The notes beneath the pieces were generated by a model. That model was not told where the DNA came from. It did not search any database and saw nothing but the letters and a program-made list of their open reading frames with translations. The position numbers were made by a program, and so were the translations under genes. A stretch of DNA of 64,000 nucleotides from an uncultured Idiomarina sp. GTDB lineage: Bacteria; Pseudomonadota; Gammaproteobacteria; Enterobacterales; Alteromonadaceae. This document shows, in pieces, positions 8,340 to 18,164 of the stretch. Location: positions 124,001-188,000 of the forward strand of contig CAMPHF010000006.1 in the NCBI GenBank assembly GCA_946885915.1, in the 5' to 3' direction. Every line of letters begins with the position of its first letter. Position 1 is the first letter of the stretch.

Positions 8340-9535
8340 GTGCGTTGGTAACCCACCTCTTTCAAGATTTCGCCAGCAACATCGGCAAGCGCGATGTTTT
8401 TCTCGGCAATACCGGCTTGGGTGACTGCTTGTGGCATGCCATAGACCACCGACGAAGCCTCGTCTTGGGCCCATATTTTGGCGCCTAAATCTTTTAACAG
8501 GCGACAGCCCTCACGGCCATCTGCGCCCATCCCGGTCAAAATAATGCCCAGCACTCGCCCTTGATAAGCTTTAGCCAACGAAGCAAAGGTAATATCGACA
8601 CTCGGCCGATAAGTAATTCGCGCGTTATCATCTTCCATGATCCGGATGCGTCCACGACTTTCGATCAGCATTTGCTTACCGCCGGGCGCGAGATAGGCAT
8701 GCCCGGGCTGTAACACATCGCCATCCGCAGCTTCTTTCACCTGAATCTGACACAAGCCATTCAAACGTTGGGCAAAGGCGTTCGTAAAGGCCGCAGGCAT
8801 GTGCTGTACCATCACAATCGGGTATGGAAAATTGCCGGGTAACTTAGTCAACACCTGCTGCAATGCCACCGGGCCACCCGTAGAGGTGCCAATGGCAAGA
8901 ATTTGATAGTTAGCACTAGCCCTTAAACTTTGCGGATTTACAGCCGGGCTCGGTGCCCCACTTGCCGCCTGCGAGCTTGCCGCTAAGCTCGAACGCGTTT
9001 GCTGTAAACGCTCCGCTAAGCGGCTAGTCGCACTACTCGTAGTGGTTGGGTCGCGCGTAATTGGGCTTGCGGTGGTGGTAGTGCTCGATGGCGTCGACGG
9101 CCGGCTAAGCGGGCGACTCGGCGCGCGTAAGCCCCCTCGCGAGCCACCTAACGCACGAACCCGCTGTTGCAACAACAACACGGCGTCATCGCGGTTACGC
9201 GCGATGTCTTCAAATTTCTTCGGAAGGAAATCAACCGCCCCTGCTTCTAACGCGTCTAAGGTAGCTTTAGCGCCATCGTGGGTAAGCGAACTAAACATCA
9301 AAATTTGAGTGGGTGCGCTGGCCATAATTTGGCGTACGGCGGAAATGCCATCAAGCACGGGCATTTCGATATCCATGGTGATCACGTCAGGACGCAGGCG
9401 TTTGGCTTCAACCACCGCCTCTTCACCATTGTTCGCCGTACCGATGACCTTGATATTGGCATCGGCTTCTAAGATTTCGGTAACTCGGCGCCGAAAAAAT
9501 GCCGAATCATCGACCACTAAAACAGATACCGTCAT
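8336..9535 (-). CDS. cheB: CheB, receptor methylesterase/deamidase
   Basis: A 399-residue response regulator: receiver domain at residues 1-125 with the phosphoacceptor at about Asp55 (TMDIEMPV), then a Ser/Thr/Pro-rich linker, then the methylesterase domain with the Ser nucleophile in AIGTSTGGP, the His in [17 protein letters not shown] and the Asp in GMGADGREG. CheB removes methyl groups from receptors when phosphorylated by CheA. The linker (about residues 135-205) is longer than in E. coli CheB (349 residues). CheR is not in this operon but at 60.8 kb. Confidence 0.97.
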   Translation of the reverse strand: MTVSVLVVDDSAFFRRRVTEILEADANIKVIGTANNGEEAVVEAKRLRPDVITMDIEMPVLDGISAVRQIMASAPTQILMFSSLTHDGAKATLDALEAGAVDFLPKKFEDIARNRDDAVLLLQQRVRALGGSRGGLRAPSRPLSRPSTPSSTTTTASPITRDPTTTSSATSRLAERLQQTRSSLAASSQAASGAPSPAVNPQSLRASANYQILAIGTSTGGPVALQQVLTKLPGNFPYPIVMVQHMPAAFTNAFAQRLNGLCQIQVKEAADGDVLQPGHAYLAPGGKQMLIESRGRIRIMEDDNARITYRPSVDITFASLAKAYQGRVLGIILTGMGADGREGCRLLKDLGAKIWAQDEASSVVYGMPQAVTQAGIAEKNIALADVAGEILKEVGYQRT

Positions 9536-9593
9536 CGCATCCTTCGCTACTTACATATTAATACTTCGGGGTTAACAGGACGCGCGGCGTAGA

Positions 9594-11714
9594 TTAGGCC
9601 CGTCGCGCGTAGTATTTAAGCAAGCTCGCTACATCTAGAATCAATGCAATACCGCCATCACTGGTAATAGTAGCGCCAGCCATACCTGGGGTGCCTTGCA
9701 ATAATTGGTCGAGGGGCTTAATCACCACCTCTTCTTGCCCAATTAAACCGTCTACCACAAAGCCGACTTGCTGATTACCAATTTGCACCACCACCACGTG
9801 GCCTTCTTCATTGCGCTGCTTACGGTTGGCATTGCGCACTAACCAATGCTCCAAGAAAAACAGCGGGATGGCACGTTTACGCACAATCAAGGTGAGTTGG
9901 TTATCGACCACATTGGTCTTGTCCATTTCTAAATTAATAATTTCGCTCACTCCGGCAAGTGGTAACGCGAAGGTTTGTTCCTTCACCAACACCATTAGAG
10001 TCGGCAAAATAGCCAGCGTGAGTGGCACTTTAATGCTGAGTTCAGTGCCTTTGCCAAGTTCCGATTGAATATTCACGGTACCGTTGAGCTGATTGATTTT
10101 GGTTTTCACCACATCCATGCCCACGCCGCGCCCGGAAATATCTGAAATCTGCTCTTTGGTTGAAAAACCCGGTGCGAAAATCAGATTATAGGCATCTTCA
10201 TTCGACATCCGCGCAGCCGCATCGGTATCTAGGATACCTTTGCCGATGGCGATATTTTTCAATCGCTCAGCGTCCATTCCCGCGCCGTCATCTTTGATGC
10301 TGAGCAGGATATGGTCACCCTCTTGGGAGGCTGACAAAATGACAGTACCGGTGCGCGCTTTGCCCTTCTTCGCACGATCATCCGGCATTTCAATACCATG
10401 ATCGACCGCGTTGCGCACTAAATGCACTAGTGGATCAGCCAAGGCTTCCACTAAGTTTTTATCTAAATCAGTTTCTTCACCAATCAATTCAAGATTAATT
10501 TCTTTTTTCAAGCTACGCGCCAAATCGCGGACGACCCGCGGGAAACGACCAAACACTTTCTTAATCGGCTGCATGCGCGTTTTCATCACCGCGCCTTGCA
10601 AGTCACCGGTGACCACATCTAGGTTGGCAATTGCCTTGCCAAGCTCTTCATCTTCGTTATTGACGCTTAAGCTTAATAGTCGGTTACGCACCAGCACCAA
10701 TTCGCCGACCATATTCATGATTTGATCTAAGCGTTTGGTATCGACGCGCACAGTTGTTTCTGGCGCTGGCGCCGCCGGAGCTGCTGGCGCCTTTTTATCA
10801 ACGTTCGGCTTATCGGCCGCAGCGGTTACCGGAGCTTTTGGCGCAGCTGCTGATGGCTTACTCGGAGTGCTTGGCGCCGCAGCCGCAGGACTTTGGCCGG
10901 CATTTGGCGCGCCTTTACCGTGCAATTCGTCTAACAAAGCCTCAAATTCATCATCAGTGATCTCATCGTCATCGGCTGCCGCCGCGGGGGATGCGCTTTT
11001 ATCTTTGCTTTGCTCTTTGCTTTGGTCTGCAGCTGGCACAGGCGCTTGGGCTTTACCATGTAATTGGTCAAGCAAAGCTTCAAATTCGTCATCGGTTATT
11101 TCATCATCACTACTGCCAGTATTGGCATCTGCAGCAGCGTTGGATGGACTTGGTGGCGGCGTTTTTTTCGCATCTGTTGGCGCGGCACTGCCATGCAACT
11201 CATCCAGCATGGCTTCAAATTCATCATCAGTGATTTCGTCAACACTAGCGTCGGCATCCGAAGCCGCAGGGCTTTGAGGCTCAACGACCTCAGGCGCAGT
11301 GACGACCTCATCTTCGCCAGCCTCAGCAGGCTTGGCTAAGCGGTCTAACGCTGCCAACAACTCTGGGCTCGCGGGTTCTGGTTCAGTGCGTGATTGGGTT
11401 GCACCGAATTGTGCGTTAATAGTGTCGAGCGCCTGTAAAATAACATCCATTAATTCGGAGGTAACTTTGCGCTGCCGATTACGCAGGGTATCGAACACGT
11501 TTTCTGCGCCGTGACAGGTATCAACCAACGCCGTTAATGATAAAAATCCGGCCCCACCTTTCACGGTATGAAAACCGCGAAATATCGCGTTCAATAAATC
11601 TTGGTTATCTGGATTATTCTCAAGCTCAACTAATTGTTCTGATAACTGCTCGAGTATTTCACCGGCCTCTATCAAAAAGTCTTGCAAGATGTCTTCATCA
11701 ACGTCAAAGCTCAT
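9594..11714 (-). CDS. cheA: CheA chemotaxis histidine kinase, no P2 domain, three repeated acidic motifs in the linker
   Basis: A 706-residue kinase. P1 (residues 1-125) has the phosphoacceptor His49 in FHTVKGGAGF. P3 dimerisation starts near 322 (VRVDTKRLDQIMNMVGELVL). P4 ATPase has LVHLVRNAVDHGIE, ILLSIKDDGAGMD and GFSTKEQISDISGRGVGMD. P5 is the CheW-like end. Between P1 and P3 there is no recognisable CheY-binding P2 fold. Instead a Pro/Ala-rich linker carries three copies of EITDDEFEALLDELHG at about 160-175, 205-220 and 251-266. A linker element of Vibrio CheA is known to bind the ParC/ParP polar anchor; equating the repeats with it is inference. Confidence 0.97.
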   Translation of the reverse strand: MSFDVDEDILQDFLIEAGEILEQLSEQLVELENNPDNQDLLNAIFRGFHTVKGGAGFLSLTALVDTCHGAENVFDTLRNRQRKVTSELMDVILQALDTINAQFGATQSRTEPEPASPELLAALDRLAKPAEAGEDEVVTAPEVVEPQSPAASDADASVDEITDDEFEAMLDELHGSAAPTDAKKTPPPSPSNAAADANTGSSDDEITDDEFEALLDQLHGKAQAPVPAADQSKEQSKDKSASPAAAADDDEITDDEFEALLDELHGKGAPNAGQSPAAAAPSTPSKPSAAAPKAPVTAAADKPNVDKKAPAAPAAPAPETTVRVDTKRLDQIMNMVGELVLVRNRLLSLSVNNEDEELGKAIANLDVVTGDLQGAVMKTRMQPIKKVFGRFPRVVRDLARSLKKEINLELIGEETDLDKNLVEALADPLVHLVRNAVDHGIEMPDDRAKKGKARTGTVILSASQEGDHILLSIKDDGAGMDAERLKNIAIGKGILDTDAAARMSNEDAYNLIFAPGFSTKEQISDISGRGVGMDVVKTKINQLNGTVNIQSELGKGTELSIKVPLTLAILPTLMVLVKEQTFALPLAGVSEIINLEMDKTNVVDNQLTLIVRKRAIPLFFLEHWLVRNANRKQRNEEGHVVVVQIGNQQVGFVVDGLIGQEEVVIKPLDQLLQGTPGMAGATITSDGGIALILDVASLLKYYARRA
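10917..11237. repeat. Three coding repeats of an acidic 16-residue motif in CheA
   Basis: Copies at 11190-11237, 11055-11102 and 10917-10964 (minus frame) each encode EITDDEFEA(M/L)LD(E/Q)LHG. The DNA of the copies has drifted at third codon positions while the peptide is nearly invariant, so the peptide rather than the DNA is being conserved. The spacers of about 30 residues are unrelated low-complexity sequence. Confidence 0.85.
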
Positions 11715-11727
11715 GCTTTGTGCTCCG

Positions 11728-12474
11728 TCAGAATCCTAAACTCGACAACAAGTCATCGACTTCGTCCTGTCCACTTACCACATCATCTCGCTGCTCTGGA
11801 TTGATGATGGGGCCTTCCGCGCCGATATTATCTTTGGGCTTCATTTTGGTATCGGCAGACGCAGTAAAATCTTCAGGCTTTCCAAATACTTTTAAGAGCG
11901 CAATGAGATTATTTTCAACGTCTTGTACGAGTTGAATCACGCGGCGGATGACCTGGCCAGTAATATCTTGGTAATCCTGAGCCATTAACACTTCAGTCAA
12001 CAACCCTTGCAAGTGTGAGCTATGCTGGGCACTACTACGCACAAAGGCATCAACGTCATGACAGAGCTGCTTAAATTCGGTGAGCTCTATATCCCGGCTC
12101 ATTAAGCGCTCCCACGTGGGTAAAATATGCGCCACTTGGTTAAACATATCTTCAGCAATCGGCAAGCTCGCTTCAACGGCATCCATGGTGCGATTGGCCG
12201 CATCTTCGGTACGCTGAATCACAAAGTTTAGCCGATTTTTTGCATCAGGTAGTTCTTCTTCCATTAACTCCGCAAGCCGCGGGTCGACGTTGAAGTCTTG
12301 CAACGAATCATGTAATTCGCGGGTTATTTTACCCACCGACTTAAATAACTCATTGTGTTGTTTATCAACGAGTTGCGCGAGATAGTCGTCTGCTTGCTGC
12401 TGTTGGTCCTGCTCTAACAGCGCAACCAAATGCTGCGCTTGCTCGAGTGAGATACCAATGCGTTTTGGAGCCAT
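11728..12474 (-). CDS. cheZ: CheZ, CheY-P phosphatase
   Basis: A 248-residue, almost all-helical protein. The catalytic region AQDYQDITGQVIRR matches the Asp/Gln active-site segment of CheZ, and the C-terminal peptide DEVDDLLSSLGF is the CheY-binding helix joined by a flexible linker. CheZ speeds dephosphorylation of CheY-P. It lies between cheY (17-base gap) and cheA (13-base gap), the usual order. Confidence 0.96.
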   Translation of the reverse strand: MAPKRIGISLEQAQHLVALLEQDQQQQADDYLAQLVDKQHNELFKSVGKITRELHDSLQDFNVDPRLAELMEEELPDAKNRLNFVIQRTEDAANRTMDAVEASLPIAEDMFNQVAHILPTWERLMSRDIELTEFKQLCHDVDAFVRSSAQHSSHLQGLLTEVLMAQDYQDITGQVIRRVIQLVQDVENNLIALLKVFGKPEDFTASADTKMKPKDNIGAEGPIINPEQRDDVVSGQDEVDDLLSSLGF

Positions 12475-12491
12475 ATTGGAATCTCGCTTGC

Positions 12492-12875
12492 TTATTTGAT
12501 GCGTTCGAAGATTTTTTCGAGCTTCTCGCGTAACGTCGCCGCGGTGAAAGGTTTAACAATATAGCCGTTAACGCCTGCTTGCGCAGCCGCTACGATTTGT
12601 TCGCGTTTCGCCTCTGCCGTCACCATTAACACCGGTAAATGACTGAGTTTTTCGTCGGCACGAATGGCTCGTAATAGGTCAATGCCTTGCATACCCGGCA
12701 TGTTCCAGTCGGTCACAACGAAGTCAAAATCACCATTTTGCAGCATAGGCAACGCGGTGCTTCCATCGTCTGCTTCTGACACATTTTGGAAACCCAAGTC
12801 ACGCAGTAGGTTTTTGATAATTCGTCGCATCGTCGAAAAATCGTCGACGACGAGGATTTTCATGTTTTTATCCAA
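12492..12875 (-). CDS. cheY: CheY, chemotaxis response regulator; TTG start
   Basis: A single receiver domain of 127 residues with acidic pair Asp11-Asp12, phosphoacceptor Asp56 (VTDWNMPG), Thr86 and Lys108 (IVKPF). CheY-P binds the flagellar switch. The start is a TTG at 12875: GGAGGG sits five bases upstream of it, whereas the first ATG (12863) is too far from that ribosome site. The resulting [12 protein letters not shown] matches CheY of related marine bacteria. Second gene after fliA in the operon. Confidence 0.95.
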   Translation of the reverse strand: MDKNMKILVVDDFSTMRRIIKNLLRDLGFQNVSEADDGSTALPMLQNGDFDFVVTDWNMPGMQGIDLLRAIRADEKLSHLPVLMVTAEAKREQIVAAAQAGVNGYIVKPFTAATLREKLEKIFERIK

Positions 12876-12928
12876 AGCACCCTCCGCTGAGGCTCTCGAT
12901 GTTAAAATTCAGGATGACTAACACCATG

Positions 12929-13654
12929 TTACTCGACCCAAGTCTGCATCCGCGCTTTTAGCCGCAACATCGCTTGACTGTGAATTTGGCTCACCCGCGA
13001 TTCGCTGACACTCAGCACTTCCCCAATTTCTTTCAGGTTCAGTTCTTCATCATAATATAACGACAAAACTAGTGCTTCACGTTCAGGCAAGGTTTTAATG
13101 GTATCGACCAGCGCGCGCTGAAACGCTTGTTGTTCAACAAAACGCTCAGGTTCATTGTCACCGACTTGTTGATGATCAGCAACAATCACATCTTCGCTCA
13201 CGCCCAAATCTTCGATACCGATCATACGACCAGCACTGACATCATTGAGCATATGATGATAATCCTCAAGCGGAATATCAAGTTTTGCCGCGACTTCAGC
13301 ATCACGGGCATCGCGACCCGTTTCATTTTCTACTTGTCGAATTGCATCGGCGACCATTCGGCCATTGCGATGCACCGAGCGCGGCGCCCAATCGCCCCGC
13401 CGGATCTCATCTAACATCGCGCCACGGATGCGAATTCCTGCAAAAGTATCGAAGCTAGCGCCTTTGGTGCCGTCAAAGTTTCGCGCAGCCTCGAGTAAGC
13501 CGATCATTCCGGCCTGAATTAAATCATCAACTTGCACACTTGCTGGTAAGCGCGCCATCATGTGGTGCGCAATGCGTTTGACCAAGCCTGTGTGTTGCTC
13601 GATCACTTGTTGTGGGTTCTGCGAATTCGCAGTGTACTCAGCAACTTTATTCAC
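12929..13654 (-). CDS. fliA: FliA, sigma-28 factor for late flagellar genes; GTG start
   Basis: RNA polymerase sigma factor of about 241 residues that reads class-late flagellar and chemotaxis promoters. Region 2 shows LVKRIAHHMMARLPASVQVD and DLIQAGMIGLLEAARNFD; region 4 ends with LSVSESRVSQIHSQAMLRLK. GTG 13654 is chosen because GGGAAGG lies just upstream and it gives VNKVAEYTANSQ; the frame is open for 11 more codons but these lie inside flhG. It overlaps the flhG stop by 8 bases. Its predicted targets in this window include the flagellin genes, flaG, cheV and flgM; its anti-sigma factor FlgM is at 63.7 kb. Confidence 0.96.
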   Translation of the reverse strand: MNKVAEYTANSQNPQQVIEQHTGLVKRIAHHMMARLPASVQVDDLIQAGMIGLLEAARNFDGTKGASFDTFAGIRIRGAMLDEIRRGDWAPRSVHRNGRMVADAIRQVENETGRDARDAEVAAKLDIPLEDYHHMLNDVSAGRMIGIEDLGVSEDVIVADHQQVGDNEPERFVEQQAFQRALVDTIKTLPEREALVLSLYYDEELNLKEIGEVLSVSESRVSQIHSQAMLRLKARMQTWVE

Positions 13655-14525
13655 GCACACCTTCCCGTTCAGGTTGGTTATCGGCACCTTGAATCAATTG
13701 CTCCAAGAAAAATTCCATATGGCCACCCGGTTGTGCTGGAATTGGCCAATTAATCGCGCGACTTGCTAGCGTTTTGATCGCCAGTGACGCGGGCGATTTG
13801 GGGAATGCTTTCACGATCGGTTGTTGCTTACGCACCGCAAGACGCAGGTTGTCATCAAAGGGCACGATGGCGGCAAGCTCTAACGCCACATCAAGGAAGC
13901 GGTCGGTAACTTTCGTGAGTTTGTTGTACAGTACTTGCCCTTCACGCAAGGACCGCACCATATTGGCAACAATTTTGAATTTAAAGACACCGTGTTCGCG
14001 ACTCAGAATTTTAATCAAGGCGTAAGCGTCAGTAATTGAGGTTGGCTCATCACAAACAACAACCATGACGTCCTGGGCAGCGCGCGAGAAACTCAGCACC
14101 ATGTCCGAGATACCGGCGGCGGTATCGACTAACAGCACATCATAATCGCCCTGCAACGAGCTAAATGCGCGAATGAGACCAGCATGTTCGGCGGGACTCA
14201 ATTCAACCATGTTTTTGGTACCGGAAGTGGCTGGCACGATTTTAATGCCGCTCGGCCCTTCCACTAATATGTCTTCTAAATCACATTGACCGCTTAATAC
14301 GTGAGATAAGTTACGCTCGACTCGCAGCCCTAGCATCACATCAACGTTCGCTAAGCCTAAGTCAGCATCGAGCACCAATACACGCTTACCTTGGTCGGCC
14401 ATTGCGATCGCGGTGTTCAAAGTGACGTTGGTTTTACCAACCCCGCCTTTACCACCGGTCACTGCAATTACTTTTACCATTGATTTTTTCATGCGTCTTA
14501 GGCCACTCGCTTGATCAGGTACCAC
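13647..14525 (-). CDS. flhG: FlhG (FleN), MinD-like ATPase controlling flagellar number
   Basis: ParA/MinD-type ATPase of 292 residues with GGKGGVGKTNVTLN, LVLDADLGLANVDVMLG and VLLVDTAAGISDMVLSF. Its N-terminus reads VPDQASGLRRM, the DQAxxLR motif known to stimulate the FlhF GTPase, which supports FlhG over other MinD relatives. GTG start at 14525 with AAGAGA upstream. FlhG limits the number of polar flagella. It lies between flhF and fliA, as in most polar flagellates. Eight-base overlap with fliA. Confidence 0.95.
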   Translation of the reverse strand: MVPDQASGLRRMKKSMVKVIAVTGGKGGVGKTNVTLNTAIAMADQGKRVLVLDADLGLANVDVMLGLRVERNLSHVLSGQCDLEDILVEGPSGIKIVPATSGTKNMVELSPAEHAGLIRAFSSLQGDYDVLLVDTAAGISDMVLSFSRAAQDVMVVVCDEPTSITDAYALIKILSREHGVFKFKIVANMVRSLREGQVLYNKLTKVTDRFLDVALELAAIVPFDDNLRLAVRKQQPIVKAFPKSPASLAIKTLASRAINWPIPAQPGGHMEFFLEQLIQGADNQPEREGVRE

Positions 14526-14584
14526 GTATTTTTCTCTTCTGCTGCGCCATATTTATCACGACATCGTCGCGACATTACGCCCGG

Positions 14585-15925
14585 TTACGGGCGCGGTTGT
14601 TCAAATGATGTCATGCGGTCTGGCGATGAACAAACGCTTTTATCATAAAGTCGCTCAGCTTCCGCGACTAAGTAGCCCGCATCGGCTACTTTTAAATCTT
14701 CCGGCACTTGCTGACCGTCTGTTACATAACTTACTGGCAAAGCATGCTCAATGGCAACACTTAACAGCTCGCCAAGGCTCATACATTCATCTAATTTGGT
14801 GAAAATACAGCCGCTTAAAGGTAATTGCTGGAATTGCCGTAGAATATCTTGTTGAACAGGTATTTGCGCTGTTGCCGATAAAACTAAGTACGGACGAATA
14901 CGCAATCTGGCGTTACTCATTAAAGTCGCAAAATGCTCATTCAGGCGGATATCACGCTGACTCATGCCGGCGGTGTCAATCAGGACTAACTTTTTCTGCC
15001 GCAATTGTAGCAAAGTATCTGATAGTTCGCGCGCATCGCGCGCCACTTTCACGTTACAGCCAATGATCCGACCGTAGGTTTGTAATTGCTCGGTGGCACC
15101 AATCCGAAACGTATCGGTACTGACTAATGCCACCTGGTCGGCGCCATGCTGCTGCGCAAACCGCGCGGCCAATTTGGCAATAGTAGTCGTTTTACCCACC
15201 CCGGTTGGGCCAACTAAAGCGACAATCCCACCGCGAGTTAAAATGTCGTCTTGGGTGGTGTGCAATTGCCCCTGCAAAATATGCAAAGTTTGCTCCCACG
15301 CTTCATCTTCATCATCGCCATCAGGAATAAAGCACGACAATTGATCGGCTACATCTGCGGCTAAGCCCATGCGTTGTAGGCGTTTGATTAACATGGCACG
15401 CGTAGGTTCTGAACGCTCTAGTTCCTGCCACATCAACCCTGACACTTGGTGCTGCAACAAACTCTTAATACCGCTAATCTCGCGCTGTAGTGCTTCTAAC
15501 TGCGGATTAGATAAACTCTCTTGAACTGGTGCAGCAGGCGCTGTGGTTGGCGCCGCACTTGCGGTAACCGCTTCTCGCTCAGCGCTTGGCGCGACGTCAG
15601 TTGCTACCGCTTGCATTGGCGCTGGCGCCACCGCGGCTGAGGCCTCTGCCGCAGCTGCTGCGGGTGCTTCAACCCCTAGCTGCTTAGCTTGTCGCTGCAA
15701 CAACGCCTGTAAACTATCTGCCGGCTCAGCCTCTGCCTTTTCCGTTGCAGCTTGCCGAGGTGCAGCCGCTTGTGGTGGCCGTGAATCAGGGTCAATCGCC
15801 GCCACAATCTCGACGCCGCCATTGACGCGCTTATTCGACATGATCACCGCATCGGCACCGAGCGCCGCTTTCACGTCTTGCAACGCAGTCCGCATATCTT
15901 TGGCAAAAAAGCGTTTAATTTTCAC
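14585..15925 (-). CDS. flhF: FlhF, SRP-type GTPase that sets polar flagellum position; GTG start
   Basis: A 446-residue SRP-family GTPase. The C-terminal NG domain has GPTGVGKTTTIAKLAARFA (P-loop), STDTFRIGATEQLQTYG and LIDTAGMSQRD; the N-terminal 50 residues (KIKRFFAKDMRTALQDVK) match FlhF, and the middle is an Ala/Pro-rich B domain. GTG 15925 is preferred because AGGTGG lies five bases upstream and relatives begin MKIKRFF; the GTG nine bases further upstream overlaps that ribosome site. FlhF recruits early flagellar components to the pole. Confidence 0.95.
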   Translation of the reverse strand: MKIKRFFAKDMRTALQDVKAALGADAVIMSNKRVNGGVEIVAAIDPDSRPPQAAAPRQAATEKAEAEPADSLQALLQRQAKQLGVEAPAAAAAEASAAVAPAPMQAVATDVAPSAEREAVTASAAPTTAPAAPVQESLSNPQLEALQREISGIKSLLQHQVSGLMWQELERSEPTRAMLIKRLQRMGLAADVADQLSCFIPDGDDEDEAWEQTLHILQGQLHTTQDDILTRGGIVALVGPTGVGKTTTIAKLAARFAQQHGADQVALVSTDTFRIGATEQLQTYGRIIGCNVKVARDARELSDTLLQLRQKKLVLIDTAGMSQRDIRLNEHFATLMSNARLRIRPYLVLSATAQIPVQQDILRQFQQLPLSGCIFTKLDECMSLGELLSVAIEHALPVSYVTDGQQVPEDLKVADAGYLVAEAERLYDKSVCSSPDRMTSFEQPRP

Positions 15926-15959
15926 AGCATCCACCTTGTTTTACTTGGCGTCCCAGCGC

Positions 15960-18110
15960 TTATACGCCGCTGGGTTCCGCTTGTTGATTTTGGCCTATTG
16001 AACTCACAATTCGAATTTGTTTGTCATCTGGCACTTCTTGGTAGCTCAATACCCGCATACCACTTGCTGCGTGACGCGCAAATCGCGCCATAGTGTTGCG
16101 CAGTAACCCTGAAGTCAGCAGGACTGAGGCCTCACCATTCATTTCTTGCTGCTGATGCGCTTGCTGTAAAGATTGCTGCAACCGCTCGGCAAGACCAGGC
16201 TCAATACCTGCGGCAGATGATCCTTGACCATCATTACCGGCCGCTTGCAGTGACTGATGCAACATCTGTTCCAACTCTGGCGCCAAGGTTATGACAGGTA
16301 ACTCGGCCGCGCCGCCACTGATGTCTTGTACAATCAAACGACGCAGGGAAATGCGTACTGCGGCGGTGAGTACCTCGGGGTCTTTACTGCGCGGCGCATA
16401 CTCAACCATGGTTTGCACAATGGTGCGCAGGTCACGAATGGCAATGCCTTCATCAAGCAAGTTTTGCAGCACCCGCACAAAGGTACCCAGTGAAATGGTA
16501 TCGGGCACTAAGCCTTCAACTAACTTCGGCGTGTTCTTCGCCAGCATATCGAGCAGGTTTTGGCCTTCTTCGTGGCCCAATAATTGCGCCGCATTGTTGG
16601 TCAAAATTTGGGATAAATGAGTAGCCACCACAGTGGCCGAGTCGACTACGGTGTAACCAAGCGTTTGCGCATGATCACGCTGCTCAGGACGGATCCAGAC
16701 GGCATCTAGGCCAAACGCCGGATCTTGGGTTGGTTCACCCTCTAATTTACCGAATACTTGGCCAGGGTTAATCGCTAAATCCCAATCATGGCGAATATCT
16801 GCTTCGCCCAAGGTCACACCCATCAGCGTAATGCGATAAGTATTAGGATTTAAATCGAGGTTATCGCGAATATGAACGGCTGGAACTAGAAACCCGAATT
16901 GTTGCGACAACTTTTTGCGCACCCCTTTAATGCGCGCCAAAAGTTCGCCGCCTTGGGTTTTATCTACCAGCGGGATCAGCCGATATCCGACTTCTAAACC
17001 AATGGTATCGACATGTTGCACGTCATCCCAGCCAAGCTCTTTGTTAGAAGCCGCTGGCGTACTAACCTCTTGCGCTTGTTTTTCCGCAAGCTCTGTTTGC
17101 GCAACTTTGGTTTTCTTCAATTTAAAATAAGCGGCCGCCGCTAACAGTGCTGACATACTTAAAAAGGCAAAGTGCGGCATGCCTGGAATCACACCCATGG
17201 CGAATAATACGGCACTTGCTATCACCAGAACCCGCGGATTATCAATGAGCTGGATGACCACTTGGTCGCTCATATCTTTGCTGTCGTTTTCGCGGGTGAT
17301 GATAATCGCCGTTGCGACCGATAATAATAGCCCCGGGATTTGCGCCACCAAGCCATCGCCAATCGTGAGCGTGGTGTAAATTTCTGCTGCCTCGCCAAAC
17401 GGCAAATCATGTTGAATCATGCCGATTAAGAATCCGCCGACAATATTGATCAGCAAAATCAGAATACCGGCAATCGCATCGCCTTTCACAAACTTACTCG
17501 CACCATCCATAGAGCCATAGAAATCGGCTTCACGGGTGACATCATGACGACGCTCTTTAGCTTCTTCTTGGCTAATTAAGCCAGCGTTTAAGTCGGCATC
17601 GATGGCCATTTGCTTACCGGGCATAGCGTCTAACGTAAAGCGCGCCGAAACTTCCGAGATCCGCCCCGCACCCTTGGTAATAACCATGAAGTTAATAATG
17701 ATAAGGATTAAGAAGACAATCAGACCCACGGTATAGTTACCGCCAATCACCACGCTGCCGAAAGCTTCTATCACCGCTCCCGCCGCATCAGGTCCGGTAT
17801 GGCCTTCAAGCAACACAATCCGGGTTGAGGCCACGTTTAAGCTGAGCCGTAATACCGTCGCAATCAACAAAATGGTCGGGAAGGAGGCAAAATCGAGTGG
17901 GCGTTTGGTATATACCGATACCAATAACACCACCAAACTGAGGGTAATACTGAGCGAGAAAAAGGTATCAAGCAGCAGCGGCGGGACAGGCAAGATCACC
18001 ATGCCGAGGATCACCAATACCGCCAGCGGGGTACCAAAGCCGCGATACAAATGCCCATATTTTTGTTGAAAGCCGCTGGCGCGGTCGCGTAACTGCCCGA
18101 GTTGTTGCAT
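15960..18110 (-). CDS. flhA: FlhA, flagellar type III export gate protein
   Basis: Export-gate component of about 716 residues. Eight N-terminal hydrophobic segments are followed by a cytoplasmic domain that docks export chaperones. The conserved FHIPEP-like loop region is seen around KGAGRISEVSARFTLDAMPG. ATG 18110 has TAGGAG eleven bases upstream; a TTG ten codons earlier is the alternative. flhA leads the long chemotaxis operon. The usual upstream partner flhB is not here: upstream lies the pilV gene, so the core export genes must be elsewhere. Confidence 0.96.
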   Translation of the reverse strand: MQQLGQLRDRASGFQQKYGHLYRGFGTPLAVLVILGMVILPVPPLLLDTFFSLSITLSLVVLLVSVYTKRPLDFASFPTILLIATVLRLSLNVASTRIVLLEGHTGPDAAGAVIEAFGSVVIGGNYTVGLIVFLILIIINFMVITKGAGRISEVSARFTLDAMPGKQMAIDADLNAGLISQEEAKERRHDVTREADFYGSMDGASKFVKGDAIAGILILLINIVGGFLIGMIQHDLPFGEAAEIYTTLTIGDGLVAQIPGLLLSVATAIIITRENDSKDMSDQVVIQLIDNPRVLVIASAVLFAMGVIPGMPHFAFLSMSALLAAAAYFKLKKTKVAQTELAEKQAQEVSTPAASNKELGWDDVQHVDTIGLEVGYRLIPLVDKTQGGELLARIKGVRKKLSQQFGFLVPAVHIRDNLDLNPNTYRITLMGVTLGEADIRHDWDLAINPGQVFGKLEGEPTQDPAFGLDAVWIRPEQRDHAQTLGYTVVDSATVVATHLSQILTNNAAQLLGHEEGQNLLDMLAKNTPKLVEGLVPDTISLGTFVRVLQNLLDEGIAIRDLRTIVQTMVEYAPRSKDPEVLTAAVRISLRRLIVQDISGGAAELPVITLAPELEQMLHQSLQAAGNDGQGSSAAGIEPGLAERLQQSLQQAHQQQEMNGEASVLLTSGLLRNTMARFARHAASGMRVLSYQEVPDDKQIRIVSSIGQNQQAEPSGV

Positions 18111-18164
18111 GCTTGACTGAACTCCTACCCACAACGTCAAAATAGCGTGTCTTGGGTAGGCTCA

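Noticed and set aside
10917..11237. Regularly spaced repeats in cheA considered as a CRISPR-like array
   Set aside because: The repeats are in frame, differ at third codon positions, and the spacers are coding low-complexity sequence.
10735..11277. Long open frame on the plus strand across the cheA linker
   Set aside because: Shadow of the repetitive Pro/Ala-rich linker of cheA; it repeats three times because the cheA motif does.
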